Below are positions 34,762 through 43,624 of a stretch of 64,000 nt of DNA, piece after piece. Below the pieces are notes generated by a model that saw nothing but the letters and a program-made list of their open reading frames with translations, ran no database searches and was not told the origin of the DNA. The stretch spans positions 1 through 64,000 of the forward strand of contig JBGAUT010000026.1 in the NCBI GenBank assembly GCA_044228505.1, given 5' to 3'. The stretch is from JAEUKA01 sp044228505. Its GTDB lineage: Bacteria > Myxococcota_A > Polyangia > Palsa-1104 > JAEUJZ01. Made by a program: the position numbers and the translations under genes. Position 1 is the first letter of the stretch. Every line of letters begins with the position of its first letter.

Positions 34762-36614
34762 ATCGTGACAACGCCGAGCGCCGCAAGCAGCAGCTCATTA
34801 CGATGGGCAAGGCCAAGGGGTACTTGACCTATGAAGAAGTGAACGATCACATGCCCGACGATGTGGTGTCATCGGACCAGATTGACGACTGGCTGTCGTC
34901 GCTAGGTGATGAAGGCATCGAGGTCGTCGACTCTGCGGCCAGCGTCAAAGTCCGCTCGAACACCGCGCCGAAAGTTCCGGAGCTCATCGAAGACGATGAG
35001 AAGAAGGAAGAGGAAGAGGAAGAGGAGTTCGACGGCGGTTATAGCAAGACCAATGACCCGGTACGCATGTACCTGCGCAAGATGGGCTCGGTATCGCTGC
35101 TCACCCGCGAGGGTGAAGTCGAGATTGCCAAGCGCATCGAAGAAGGCGAGCGACGCGTTCTCCAAGTCGTCCTCAACTCCTCGATTGCCGTCGAAGAGAT
35201 CTTGGACCTCGGTGAGCGGCTCAAGAAACAGAAGATCCGGGTCAAAGATGTCGTTCGCGATCTCGACGAAGAAGACGCAGATTTCGACGAGGAATGGCAC
35301 ACCGAACGAGTCATCAAGATCATCGACAAGGTGCGTCGGCTCCAACGCGAAAACGAAAAAATCGTCGAAGAGCTAGATACGCCGTCAAGCCCAGTAACGG
35401 CAGCTTCCGCGACACCAGCACCAGTGCCGGCCCCTGCCCCGGCCCCAACATCTGCGCCCGCACCGAGCAAAGCCGCCGAGGCCAAGCGCAAGAAGCTCCG
35501 CGACAAGATTGAGTCGAACAAGCAGGAAATGTTCGAGCTTCTCTCGGAGCTGCGCATCAATAAGAAGGTCATCGAGCGGATTGTCCAGAAGCTCAAGAGC
35601 CTGGTTATGCGCATCGAAAAGGGCGAGGCCGAGCTAGAAGAGTTCGAGCGTCGCGTCGGGATGCCGCAGAAAGAGCTCGCCAAAACGCTCAAGGAGATGA
35701 AGCTGAACGCCACCAAGGCGAAGGCCATCACCAAGAAGCTCGGTGTCACGGCGGAGGAACTCGAGAGTGCTGCGCTCGGCATGGCCGAGGCCAAAAAGCG
35801 AATCAAAAAGATCGAGGAAGAGGCCAAGCTTTCCGTCGACGATCTTCGCGCCACCTACAAAGAGATCCACGAAGGCGAGCGTATGGCCGAAAAGGCCAAA
35901 GCTGAGCTCGTCGAGGCGAACCTCCGGCTGGTGGTCAGCATCGCCAAGAAGTACACCAACCGTGGTCTGCAGTTTCTCGACCTGATTCAGGAAGGCAACA
36001 TCGGCCTGATGAAGGCGGTCGACAAGTTCGAGTACAAGCGCGGCTATAAGTTCTCGACGTACGCGACGTGGTGGATTCGTCAGGCGATTACCCGTGCGAT
36101 TGCCGATCAGGCGCGCACGATCCGCATCCCGGTCCACATGATCGAGACGATCAACAAGCTCATTCGCACGAGTCGCTACTTGGTGCAGGAGCTGGGGCGC
36201 GAACCTACGCCCGAAGAGATCGCCGAGAAGATGGAGCTACCGCTCGACAAGGTGCGCAAGGTCCTCAAGATCGCCAAAGAGCCGATCTCGCTCGAGACGC
36301 CGATTGGTGAGGAAGAAGACAGCCACCTTGGAGACTTCATCGAGGACAAGGGCGTGATTTCACCGTCAGACGCCGTGATCTCGATGAACCTCGCCGAGCA
36401 GACCCGTAAGGTGCTGGCGACGCTTACCCCGCGTGAGGAGAAAGTGCTGCGGATGCGCTTTGGCATCGGTGAGCGCTCGGATCACACGCTCGAGGAGGTC
36501 GGTCAGGACTTCGAAGTCACCCGTGAGCGCATCCGGCAGATCGAAGCCAAAGCGCTGCGTAAGCTCCGTCATCCGAGCCGCAGCAAGCGCCTCAAGAGCT
36601 TCGTCGAAAACTAG
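34758..36614 (+). CDS. rpoD: Primary sigma factor (sigma-70)
   Basis: 618 aa; directs RNA polymerase to housekeeping promoters. Region 1.1 is at the N-terminus (LITMGKAKGYLTYEEVNDHM), region 1.2 at YSKTNDPVRMYLRKMGSVSL, and region 2 at about 370-465 with ANLRLVVSIAKKYTNRGLQF, IQEGNIGLMKAVDKFEYKRG, and the -10 recognition helix YATWWIRQAITRAIADQART. Region 4.2 is VTRERIRQIEAKALRKLRHP near the C-terminus. The non-conserved region contains an Ala/Pro linker (about 215-239). It overlaps dnaG by 4 nt, the common dnaG-rpoD pairing, and its stop is 1 nt from the stop of the convergent DUF92 gene. Confidence 0.97.
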   Translation: MNRDNAERRKQQLITMGKAKGYLTYEEVNDHMPDDVVSSDQIDDWLSSLGDEGIEVVDSAASVKVRSNTAPKVPELIEDDEKKEEEEEEEFDGGYSKTNDPVRMYLRKMGSVSLLTREGEVEIAKRIEEGERRVLQVVLNSSIAVEEILDLGERLKKQKIRVKDVVRDLDEEDADFDEEWHTERVIKIIDKVRRLQRENEKIVEELDTPSSPVTAASATPAPVPAPAPAPTSAPAPSKAAEAKRKKLRDKIESNKQEMFELLSELRINKKVIERIVQKLKSLVMRIEKGEAELEEFERRVGMPQKELAKTLKEMKLNATKAKAITKKLGVTAEELESAALGMAEAKKRIKKIEEEAKLSVDDLRATYKEIHEGERMAEKAKAELVEANLRLVVSIAKKYTNRGLQFLDLIQEGNIGLMKAVDKFEYKRGYKFSTYATWWIRQAITRAIADQARTIRIPVHMIETINKLIRTSRYLVQELGREPTPEEIAEKMELPLDKVRKVLKIAKEPISLETPIGEEEDSHLGDFIEDKGVISPSDAVISMNLAEQTRKVLATLTPREEKVLRMRFGIGERSDHTLEEVGQDFEVTRERIRQIEAKALRKLRHPSRSKRLKSFVEN

Positions 36615-36615
36615 G

Positions 36616-37413
36616 CTACCGCCCCACCAGCAAATACCAGGCGACGGTCGCGGCAGTTCCGCCGATGGTCGTCGCCAGAGCATTTACGGTATCGTTGTCG
36701 ATCCCCGCAATTCCCTCGGTCACCAGCGTCGCACCGCCGCAGATGTGACGCGACTGCTCGGTCGCCTCGCCGCACTTTACGCACTGCCGCTTCTCTTGCA
36801 GCGTCGCGCCGAATACAGAGTCCATCCAGCCGCCAAAAATTCCGCCGAGCGTCACCAGGACCGTGCGCAGTAGCGAGCCCTTCCCCGGTTCCAGCCACGT
36901 CAGCAGCGCAATAAACAGCGCGCCCGCCACCATCCCCAGCGTTCCCGTCAGTGAGATCGCGCCCGAGGTGCCCGCCGGAACCTCTTCCAAGGTCAAAATA
37001 TGTCGCGGCGGCGTCTTCGACAGAAGGCCAATCTCCGTCGCCCAGGTATCGGCATTGGCCGCAGCCAGACTGGCCAATCCCCCGACGAGATACATCGTCT
37101 TACCGGTCAGCGCGTACAGCACGCAAAATACCGCCGCCGGGCCACCGTTCGACAGCACTTGCAGTCCATCGCGGCAGTCACCCTTTTCGATCACCGACTC
37201 ACTCGCCTCGGCCTTTTCACCTCGTCGAAGCTTGCCGAGCGCAGTGCTGCTTAGGAAAAACGCAATCAAAGCCAGCCCGGCAATGCCGTCGCCGAGCCCA
37301 AAGACCAGCGTTCCCACCACCACCGCCCACAACGCCCCCGTCTGAGTCAGCGACCCACGGCGATGCGCCCCGTATGCAATGTAGAGCGAGATCAAGAAGC
37401 CGATAAGCACCAT
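36616..37413 (-). CDS. DUF92 integral membrane protein
   Basis: 265 aa with about six membrane helices. DUF92 features are clear: RRGSLTQTGALWAVVVGTLV, SNGGPAAVFCVLYAL, the signature NADTWATEIG, and the C-terminal GGATLVTEGIAGIDNDTVN. Relatives include plant VTE5/VTE6-type phytol and phytyl-phosphate kinases and TMEM19; a prenol or lipid phosphate kinase role is a family-level guess. A CxxC pair (CVKCGEATEQ) near residue 220 sits on a loop. Tail to tail with rpoD. Confidence 0.88.
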   Translation of the reverse strand: MVLIGFLISLYIAYGAHRRGSLTQTGALWAVVVGTLVFGLGDGIAGLALIAFFLSSTALGKLRRGEKAEASESVIEKGDCRDGLQVLSNGGPAAVFCVLYALTGKTMYLVGGLASLAAANADTWATEIGLLSKTPPRHILTLEEVPAGTSGAISLTGTLGMVAGALFIALLTWLEPGKGSLLRTVLVTLGGIFGGWMDSVFGATLQEKRQCVKCGEATEQSRHICGGATLVTEGIAGIDNDTVNALATTIGGTAATVAWYLLVGR

Positions 37414-37550
37414 GCGCCCCCATTATCACACCGACAATCGCTCCCGCCGATCGCATTTTCGGCGCATACCGAGCGGCTTGCTCCCTGGCCGCAAAACTGG
37501 GTAGAACCAGAACCGCTGCGGTGTTCCCCCTCACGGAGAGAGCCTATCCC

Positions 37551-38015
37551 ATGAGCGACCGATTCGAGTTTAGCGCGACCATCGAGAATGCTGGTGGTGG
37601 TGGTGCCTTTGTGCGAATTCCATTTGATGTGGAACAAGCCTTTGGCAAAAAACGAGTCAAAATCAAGGCATATATCGGCACAGAGGAATATCGAGGAACG
37701 CTAGTACGAATGGGCGAGCCTTGTCACATCCTGCTCATCTTAAAGTCCATTCGCGAAAAACTAGGCAAAGAGTTCGGTGAACAAATCGCGATCTCACTGG
37801 AGGAAGACAGCGAACCGCGAGAGGTAATCGTGCCGACGGACCTACGTGAGGCACTGGCAGCCGCAGGCCCCGCCCAGCAACTCTTCGACAAGCTCTCTTA
37901 TACACATAAGAAAGAGTATGTCGTTTGGATCAATGAAGCGAAGCGGGCCGAGACTCGAACTGCACGGATTCAGAAAGCCGTCGCACTGTTAAACGAAGGC
38001 AAGCGCAGTCGCTAA
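37551..38015 (+). CDS. DUF1905/YdeI-OmpD-associated family protein
   Basis: 154 aa from ATG at 37551, which has GGAGAG ten bases before it and gives the standard family start MSDRFEFSATIENAGGGGAF. DUF1905 occupies the N-terminal half (VRIPFDVEQAFGKKRVKIKA), and the C-terminal helix pair (LSYTHKKEYVVWINEAKRAE, TARIQKAVALL) matches the OmdA/YdeI tail. Cytosolic; biochemical role unknown, with one family member linked to bacteriocin or antimicrobial peptide tolerance. Single gene. Confidence 0.88.
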   Translation: MSDRFEFSATIENAGGGGAFVRIPFDVEQAFGKKRVKIKAYIGTEEYRGTLVRMGEPCHILLILKSIREKLGKEFGEQIAISLEEDSEPREVIVPTDLREALAAAGPAQQLFDKLSYTHKKEYVVWINEAKRAETRTARIQKAVALLNEGKRSR

Positions 38016-38029
38016 TCTCAATTCCTGCA

Positions 38030-39112
38030 CTACATTTGTAGATAGTTCAGGGCCACCAGTGGGCCGGTGTTGCCTTCGTGGGTTCGGACCAGGACCGAGC
38101 CCTCACCGCTCGCCAGCGGGGCCAGCTCGTGGTCGCTCTGTGCCGGGCCGGAGCCAAGCAGCAGCCGCTGCGGCAGACCTGAATCGCGCTTGCCTGCCGC
38201 CAGGGACAGGCCGATGCCGACCAGCTCGGTTTTCTGTGCCTCGCCTCGCTCGGACACCACAATGTGCAGACGATTTGCCGTCGCCGTAGCTCGCACTCGC
38301 TGGACCGAGCCCTCGAAATAGAAGCGCTTTTCGAGCTTCCAGCCCATCGACTGCCGATCCATGCCAATCACCCGCCCCGCCGCGCCATCGACGACCAGAA
38401 GCAGGTCCGAGGCAATCACCAGATCGCGTGTCTCTGCGTCGCCCCCAGGTGGTGGAACCGTGCCAATGACGGGCAGTCCTTGCGGAGGCACCCGGATCAC
38501 CTGCCGCGCTTGCAGAAGGTAGTCCGAGTCACCATGGTGCAAAAACAGCTCGACGGAGCCCGCGCTGTCGACCGTCCGCGCCGCTCGTACCGCCAGTGCC
38601 GGATCGAGCCGCAGCACCATGGCTTGATCTTCGACCGCGCAGCGCGACAGGACAAATAGCTGCTGGCCATCGCTCTGAAGGAGCGCACGCTCTCGCATGG
38701 TACACGGGCCGGGCAGCGTCACCGTTTGCTGGGTCGCGGTTTTGGCATCGCGGTCATAGACCAGCAACGACAGCTCGCTCGCCGCCTTCGCAGGCGACGA
38801 GGGCAGTGGTGCTTCCACGATCCGACCATCCACAAACGCGAGCTCGCCGGCCCTGGGCACAAAGCCCGCTGGACCGCGCTGCTCCGTCATCCCCAGCGGA
38901 CGAAACACCGCCGGAAGCCCAGGCCGCTCGCTGGCCCACAACACATAGTGGTTGTCACTCGCCGCTGGAAACACCCGCAGCCGAGAAGGACCGTAGCTAA
39001 CCACCACGTGCTCCGCCGAGGCTTCCTGCTGCGTAGGTAGCCGCGCCGGTGGAGGTGCCTTCTGACAAGCGACAAGCGACAAAACCGCAGCGATGGGAAG
39101 AAGTATGCGCAT
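38030..39112 (-). CDS. Lipoprotein of unknown function, probable beta-propeller
   Basis: 360 aa with lipobox LSLVAC (modified Cys 16). The mature part alternates short hydrophobic strands with loops, consistent with a beta-propeller: ELAFVDGRIVEAP, ELSLLVYDRDAKTA, QLFVLSRCAVEDQ, DLLLVVDGAAGRVIGMDR. No enzyme motif. It is the last gene of a tight three-gene minus-strand unit: its ATG shares one base with the TGA of the SirB1 gene (TGATG), so translational coupling is expected. Confidence 0.75.
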   Translation of the reverse strand: MRILLPIAAVLSLVACQKAPPPARLPTQQEASAEHVVVSYGPSRLRVFPAASDNHYVLWASERPGLPAVFRPLGMTEQRGPAGFVPRAGELAFVDGRIVEAPLPSSPAKAASELSLLVYDRDAKTATQQTVTLPGPCTMRERALLQSDGQQLFVLSRCAVEDQAMVLRLDPALAVRAARTVDSAGSVELFLHHGDSDYLLQARQVIRVPPQGLPVIGTVPPPGGDAETRDLVIASDLLLVVDGAAGRVIGMDRQSMGWKLEKRFYFEGSVQRVRATATANRLHIVVSERGEAQKTELVGIGLSLAAGKRDSGLPQRLLLGSGPAQSDHELAPLASGEGSVLVRTHEGNTGPLVALNYLQM

Positions 39113-39822
39113 CAGTGAAGGTGGCTAGTGCTAGGTCGACCGGACGGAAGCTGTGTGTCTAGCAGGCGCAGGCGCTCGGCGGCAAGCTGTAATCGATCGA
39201 CGTCTCCATGACGCAGGTAGATGTTGCGCAGGTTGCCGAGCAAGCGGGCCAAGATGGTGTGTTTTCCAACCGGCTCGATGTCGCTCTGATGAATCGGGCG
39301 CTGCTTGCCGGTGGCCCGCTGCATCAGCGCGTGCAGATCGGTGTGTTCCAGCGTCTCTCCGGTTGTCGGATCGAACAGAAGTGGTGGCCGACCGCGCTCA
39401 CTCTCACCACGCAGCAGAAAGTGCCCAGGAAACGACACGCCCCATAGCGGCACACCGCAGCGCCGAGCGACTTCGATGGACACGATTGCCAGTAGGATCG
39501 GCAGCCCGTGTTTTTCATCGAGCACGTAGTTCAGAAAGCTAGCCTGCGGGTCGTCGTAGTCGCCACGCTCGCAGGTAAAGCCTTCGTCACACAGCAGCTC
39601 AATGAGCTGGATAGCTCGATCACCTGGGGATGACGATGCGGATAGCTGCGAGCCCATCCGAGCGGCTAGCTCGTCGAGGCGACCCAGGTAGTGCGCAATA
39701 TCGAGTTGTGGATACTCGGGCTCAGCGATGACCAAAGCCGCCTGCCCAAGGTCAAACTCTGACTCGGGTCGACACACGACATGGGCAAACAGAAGGAGCC
39801 GAAGATCGTTGCCAGGTATCAC
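39112..39822 (-). CDS. SirB1/transglutaminase-like family protein
   Basis: 236 aa. The core matches the SirB1 family (transglutaminase-like fold): SPGDRAIQLIELLCDEGFTC, the NYVLDEKHGLPILLAIVSIE segment, RRCGVPLWGVSFPGHFLLRG and LFDPTTGETL, with a TPR-like C-terminal helix pair (NLRNIYLRHGDVDRLQLAAE). In this group the catalytic Cys of transglutaminases is generally absent and the biochemical role is unclear. Start is GTG at 39822, overlapping the upstream gene by 4 nt (GTGA); its stop overlaps the lipoprotein start by 1 nt. Confidence 0.88.
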   Translation of the reverse strand: MIPGNDLRLLLFAHVVCRPESEFDLGQAALVIAEPEYPQLDIAHYLGRLDELAARMGSQLSASSSPGDRAIQLIELLCDEGFTCERGDYDDPQASFLNYVLDEKHGLPILLAIVSIEVARRCGVPLWGVSFPGHFLLRGESERGRPPLLFDPTTGETLEHTDLHALMQRATGKQRPIHQSDIEPVGKHTILARLLGNLRNIYLRHGDVDRLQLAAERLRLLDTQLPSGRPSTSHLH

Positions 39823-40076
39823 GAACGCTGACGGGCCGACGGGCCTTCGGTCTGTCGGTAGTTCGTGAGCACCGATGGCACCACGACCATCTCACGGTGG
39901 CGCTCGATGACGTCACCGGCGTCGTTTGAGACCTCGACATGGGAAAGCACGATGGTGAGAACCTCGCCCTCTGCAGGACGAACGGTGGCGACGTAGCCGG
40001 TGATGTGACAGCCGTTCTCATAGTCAAACGTGACCCGGTGGCTGACCAGATCGCGGAGTTGCTTGCTCAGTGACAT
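39819..40076 (-). CDS. 85-aa protein, possible Sm-like fold
   Basis: ATG at 40076 follows AAGGGCGGC. The 85 residues read MSLSKQLRDLVSHRVTFDYE, then GYVATVRPAEGEVLTIVLSH, VEVSNDAGDVIERHREMVVV and a polar tail. A helix followed by strands with a central V-x-L-x-L-x-x-x-V pattern is reminiscent of Sm/Lsm barrels, but this is only a pattern impression. First gene of an overlapping three-gene operon with the SirB1 protein and a lipoprotein. Confidence 0.7.
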   Translation of the reverse strand: MSLSKQLRDLVSHRVTFDYENGCHITGYVATVRPAEGEVLTIVLSHVEVSNDAGDVIERHREMVVVPSVLTNYRQTEGPSARQRS

Positions 40077-40198
40077 GCCGCCCTTATACCACGGCCACCG
40101 AAGCAAAATGAAGCCCGCCCAAGAGGTTCCACTCGCTCGCCGATGGCTGTACCTTGGAGTAGTCCAGTGCGTACTGCGCAAAGAGGAGCATGGGTCGC

Positions 40199-41356
40199 AT
40201 GTCCAATGCCGCTTCGAAGGTTCGCTGGCGGTGGGTCATCGTCGCTGTAATTGGCTTTGTTGGAGCGGCGATCCTACCGCTGGGCTTTTTGACGATGAAG
40301 GAAGCCGGGCGGCCAGTCGCCGTCGCGCCAAACACTGCACCTGAGCAACGATTGATGCTTAAGCCCGCGACCCCTGCGGGAACCAGCAAGCGCGGGCCGG
40401 CCAGCCTGCCCGATCCGGATCCGACTGGGCCGACTCCGGCTGAGGTGACCGATCCAACCAAGGTCACGGGCAATGGTCACGGCACCAGCAGCGGCAAGGG
40501 CAAAAAGGCGCACAAAACCATTGCCAAGACCGACGACAAGCCCGGAGACGTCGCCAAGTTCGCCGCCGGGCCGCTCGGGCCGCCTGACCCAGGCACGCCA
40601 GCAGCGGGCACGGCCGGTGAGGGAACTAGCAAAAGCCCGACGACCACCTCCCCAGAGCAAATCAAACAGCAGCTTCCGGGCCGCTTCTCGCTGTCGGCAC
40701 CCACCAAGATGCAGGTCGGTCGCAGCGAGCATGTAACGGTCGTCGCAGCCGTTGAACAGCTTCGAGCCCTGGTGACCACGGAGCTGCAAGCGGTGACCGG
40801 CGAGCAAAACGCACAGACCGTGAGCACCAAAGACCTGCCCCTCAGCCGTCTGCTCCGCGTCGAGCTGCGTGCTGACTCGGATGCTGACTTCGAGATCCGA
40901 GCGTTTACCCAGGCTGACCAGCGGCTCTCAGACCAACAAGTGACCACCTGGGAATGGTCGGTCACGCCAAAATCCGACGGTGACAAGCACCTCACCGTGG
41001 TCATCAGCAACCTTGTCGATGGTCAAGGGCAGCCAATCGCCGTCACCATTGCCCATCGCAGCGTCCACGTCACCCAGTCCATCATCCAGCAGATCCGAGA
41101 AATCTCGGGAATTGCTTCGTCGGCCGCCAGTGCGCTAGCGGGTCTGATTGGCACGTGGCTCGGGTTGCTCAAGCCGATCCTTCAGCGTCGCCGAGAAGAA
41201 GAAGGAAAGCCCGGCAGCAAAGCAGAGTCCGATTCCAAGCCCACTGGAAGACCCGCCTCCGATAGCTCTGAGGCCAAGCCGACGGGAAAATCCGAGGCCA
41301 AGCCAGACGAACCAGACCCCGACTCGACTACATCCGATCCGCACTCACCCAAATAG
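40199..41356 (+). CDS. Membrane-anchored protein of unknown function
   Basis: 385 aa. ATG at 40199 is preferred over ATG at 40190 because GAGGAG is ten bases from it and only one base from the other. An N-terminal membrane helix (WRWVIVAVIGFVGAAILPLG) is followed by a Pro/Thr/Gly/Lys-rich linker, a beta-type domain at about 165-300 (RSEHVTVVAAVEQLRALVTT, RLLRVELRADSDADFEIRAF, TTWEWSVTPKSDGDKHLTVV) and a second hydrophobic stretch (ISGIASSAASALAGLIGTWL) before a charged disordered tail. The W-x-W-x-V-x-P strand pattern occurs in surface-sensor proteins of several bacteria, but the family is not known to me. Stops 4 bp before the convergent epimerase gene. Confidence 0.75.
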   Translation: MSNAASKVRWRWVIVAVIGFVGAAILPLGFLTMKEAGRPVAVAPNTAPEQRLMLKPATPAGTSKRGPASLPDPDPTGPTPAEVTDPTKVTGNGHGTSSGKGKKAHKTIAKTDDKPGDVAKFAAGPLGPPDPGTPAAGTAGEGTSKSPTTTSPEQIKQQLPGRFSLSAPTKMQVGRSEHVTVVAAVEQLRALVTTELQAVTGEQNAQTVSTKDLPLSRLLRVELRADSDADFEIRAFTQADQRLSDQQVTTWEWSVTPKSDGDKHLTVVISNLVDGQGQPIAVTIAHRSVHVTQSIIQQIREISGIASSAASALAGLIGTWLGLLKPILQRRREEEGKPGSKAESDSKPTGRPASDSSEAKPTGKSEAKPDEPDPDSTTSDPHSPK

Positions 41357-41360
41357 GTCG

Positions 41361-42389
41361 TTACGATTGCTGCAAAAGTGCGCGCAGCTTTTCGGTCGTG
41401 GGCCTGAGCCGTCCGCTGTGCAGTGCAAAACGAATCGTATCCCGCAGCGAGTCACCAAGCGGTCGAATCGAATAACCCAGCTCGGCCTTCGCTTTGTCGG
41501 AGGACACCCAAGTACACATGTGACCGGCCTTGGCGAGCTGCCGGGACAAGCTGGCATGCTGGTGACGCAGCTTGGCGACGTATTCGATAAGTCCTGCGAC
41601 GCAATAGGCCAGCGGATACGGTACTTGCGGTGGCGGAGCCACGCCCGTTACCTCCCGAATCGCCGCGAGCAGCTCGGTGAGCGTCACGTTGTTGCCACCG
41701 AGGATGTACGTCTCGCCAGCTCGTCCCTTCGTCAGAGCCGTAACGTGCGCCGCCGCCATTTCGCGCACGTCACCAAAGCTTGGGCGACCTTCGACATAGA
41801 CCGGCATCTTGCCACGGACAAACGCCAGGATCGTCGACGTGCTCGATTGATAAATATCGCCCGGCCCCAGGATCACCACTGGGCGCAAGATCACAAGCGG
41901 TAAGCCCCGCTGCGCGACCTTGCACGCCTCTCGCTCGCCGTGGAGCTTGCTGCGGCTGTAGTCGAGTCCGATATCGTCCGCATTGCTCACGGTCGACTCG
42001 TCGGCCACCCGCTCGCTGGCACTTCCGCCCATCGCTGCCACCGATGAAGTCAGTACGGCCTTGTCGACCTTCGCGGCCAGCGCCGCTTCCATCACGATGC
42101 CCGCGCCGGTCGCGTTCACTCGGTACATGTGCTCAGGATTGTCGGGGTTAAAGTGTGGCACCCCAGCGGTATGAATCACCGCCTGACAACCCGCAAGCGC
42201 CGCCCGTACCGAATCGCCATCGAGGACATCGCCAAAGGCTTGCTCGACGCGATCGCCAAGCAGATCGGTGAGGTTATCCAGCTTGCTGCTCTTTCGGACG
42301 AGTACGCGCACCGAGTGCTCCGACTCGACCAGCTTGCGCACCACCTGCGAGCCCAAAAACCCGGTCGCACCAGTCACGAGTACCTTCAT
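41361..42389 (-). CDS. NAD-dependent epimerase/dehydratase (extended SDR)
   Basis: 342 aa. Rossmann motif VTGATGFLG (5-13), downstream IHTAGVPHF and NATG, and catalytic YSRSK (Y144, K148) with an upstream Ser in LTSSVAAMGG. The sequence resembles dihydroflavonol-reductase-like and hopanoid-associated sugar epimerase (HpnA) proteins: ILRPVVILGPGDIYQSSTST and GNNVTLTELLAAIREVTG. Substrate uncertain. It starts 6 bp after the tonB-like stop and so is the last gene of the ExbB-ExbD-TonB operon, an unusual companion. Confidence 0.88.
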   Translation of the reverse strand: MKVLVTGATGFLGSQVVRKLVESEHSVRVLVRKSSKLDNLTDLLGDRVEQAFGDVLDGDSVRAALAGCQAVIHTAGVPHFNPDNPEHMYRVNATGAGIVMEAALAAKVDKAVLTSSVAAMGGSASERVADESTVSNADDIGLDYSRSKLHGEREACKVAQRGLPLVILRPVVILGPGDIYQSSTSTILAFVRGKMPVYVEGRPSFGDVREMAAAHVTALTKGRAGETYILGGNNVTLTELLAAIREVTGVAPPPQVPYPLAYCVAGLIEYVAKLRHQHASLSRQLAKAGHMCTWVSSDKAKAELGYSIRPLGDSLRDTIRFALHSGRLRPTTEKLRALLQQS

Positions 42390-42395
42390 GGTCGG

Positions 42396-43187
42396 CTAGT
42401 TCTCATTTTCAAAAGTGACGACGTAGCGCTCGATGACAAACGGAACGGGCTTGCCGTCCTTGCCAACCGCAGGCTTAAACCGACAGCGTGGATCGAAGCG
42501 CAAAAAGCCAATCGCGATGTTGTCGACCTCGGGGCTGATGCCCTTGAGCTTCTTGATGGCGCGGACCTTGCCTCGCTCGTCGAGTTCGACCCGCATGATG
42601 ACCTTGCCTTCGAGACCCTGCGCGTGGGTTTCCGAGCGAGACCACTTCTCTTTCATGCTCGGTCCGCAGTCATCAGAGTCCATCTCCGGCAGCTTGGCGA
42701 GGTTTTCCTCGGCCACCGGACGATACTCCGCGCCACCGGGTGCGCTCGAAGGCGGGAGCGGAGGAATCTCTGTCACCTTGGGACGCTTCGACGGGTCCGC
42801 CATCGTGGTGTTGCCAGTCGCCACCGAGATGCCCTGCCCGCCCGTCTGACTTGGATCGATGCCAAACACCGGCTTCGGCGGCTCTGCCGGAGGGTTTGGG
42901 GGCGGCGGCGTCGACGGCTTCGGGGCCTCGGCAGGCTTGGGCTGCCGCTTGGTGATCTTCTTGGGCGGCTCGGGCGGGGGAGGCTCCGGCGGCTTCGGCG
43001 GCTCTGGCTTCGTTTCGGGTGGCTGAGGGGGTGGCGGTTCCTTCGGCTTGCGGAACTCGACCTCTACCACCGTCGGCCCGATCTTTTCGGGCGGCTTGGC
43101 GACGAACAAATACAGCAGGATTCCGCCGTGCAGCACCGCCGCCAGCAGCATTCCAATGCCATCAAACCTGGTGATGCTGCCCGTCAC
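42396..43187 (-). CDS. TonB-family energy transducer
   Basis: 263 aa. N-terminal membrane anchor (GMLLAAVLHGGILLYLFVA) with the His expected in the TonB TM helix, a long Pro/Lys/Glu-rich periplasmic spacer, and a C-terminal TonB-like domain with THAQGLEGKVIMRVELDERG, VRAIKKLKGISPEVDNIAIG and FKPAVGKDGKPVPFVIERYV. Couples inner-membrane proton motive force to outer-membrane receptors; the TonB receptor at 19841-22051 is a possible client, though distant. GTG at 43187 overlaps the ExbD gene by 4 nt (GTGA). Confidence 0.92.
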   Translation of the reverse strand: MTGSITRFDGIGMLLAAVLHGGILLYLFVAKPPEKIGPTVVEVEFRKPKEPPPPQPPETKPEPPKPPEPPPPEPPKKITKRQPKPAEAPKPSTPPPPNPPAEPPKPVFGIDPSQTGGQGISVATGNTTMADPSKRPKVTEIPPLPPSSAPGGAEYRPVAEENLAKLPEMDSDDCGPSMKEKWSRSETHAQGLEGKVIMRVELDERGKVRAIKKLKGISPEVDNIAIGFLRFDPRCRFKPAVGKDGKPVPFVIERYVVTFENEN

Positions 43188-43624
43188 GACCCGTCTGTAG
43201 CCATGGCGAACTTGGTCACGCCCAGCGTCTTTACCAAGTCCACGATGTGCATGACATCACCGTAGGCGATACCCTTGTCACCAGCAATCACCGCCTGGAT
43301 GTCTTTGTTTTTGCCAACCAGTTCGGAGACTTGGGCCTTGGCTTTGGACTCGTCGACCTTTTCCCCGTTCAAGAACAGATCGTAACCGCCCTCACCGCTG
43401 GCCTTCTTGGTCAGGGTCAAAGACAGGGTGGTTTTCTGGGTCTCATCGCCGCTCGCTGCTTTCGGTAGCTCGACCTTGATCGACGGGTTGTTCGCGATCA
43501 TCGGGGCCGCCACCATCATGATGATGAGTAGCACCAAGGTGATATCGACGAGCGGCGTGACGTTGATGTCGGCAATCATACCGCCGCCATCATCATCCCC
43601 TCCCGACAGAGCGGAGCCTGCCAT
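43184..43624 (-). CDS. ExbD/TolR biopolymer transport protein
   Basis: 146 aa. A single TM helix follows INVTPLVDITLVLLIIMMVA, with the proton-path Asp at residue 27, and a periplasmic domain with DKGIAYGDVMHIVDLVKTLG. Forms the proton channel with ExbB/TolQ. Start and stop overlap both neighbours (TAATG at 43624 with the ExbB gene; GTGA with the TonB gene). Confidence 0.94.
   Translation of the reverse strand: MAGSALSGGDDDGGGMIADINVTPLVDITLVLLIIMMVAAPMIANNPSIKVELPKAASGDETQKTTLSLTLTKKASGEGGYDLFLNGEKVDESKAKAQVSELVGKNKDIQAVIAGDKGIAYGDVMHIVDLVKTLGVTKFAMATDGS

Noticed and set aside
42129..43265. Long plus-strand open frame (378 codons)
   Set aside because: It is antisense to the epimerase and TonB genes, whose protein motifs are clear. 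The frame has an Arg/His-rich composition typical of a shadow of GC-rich coding DNA.
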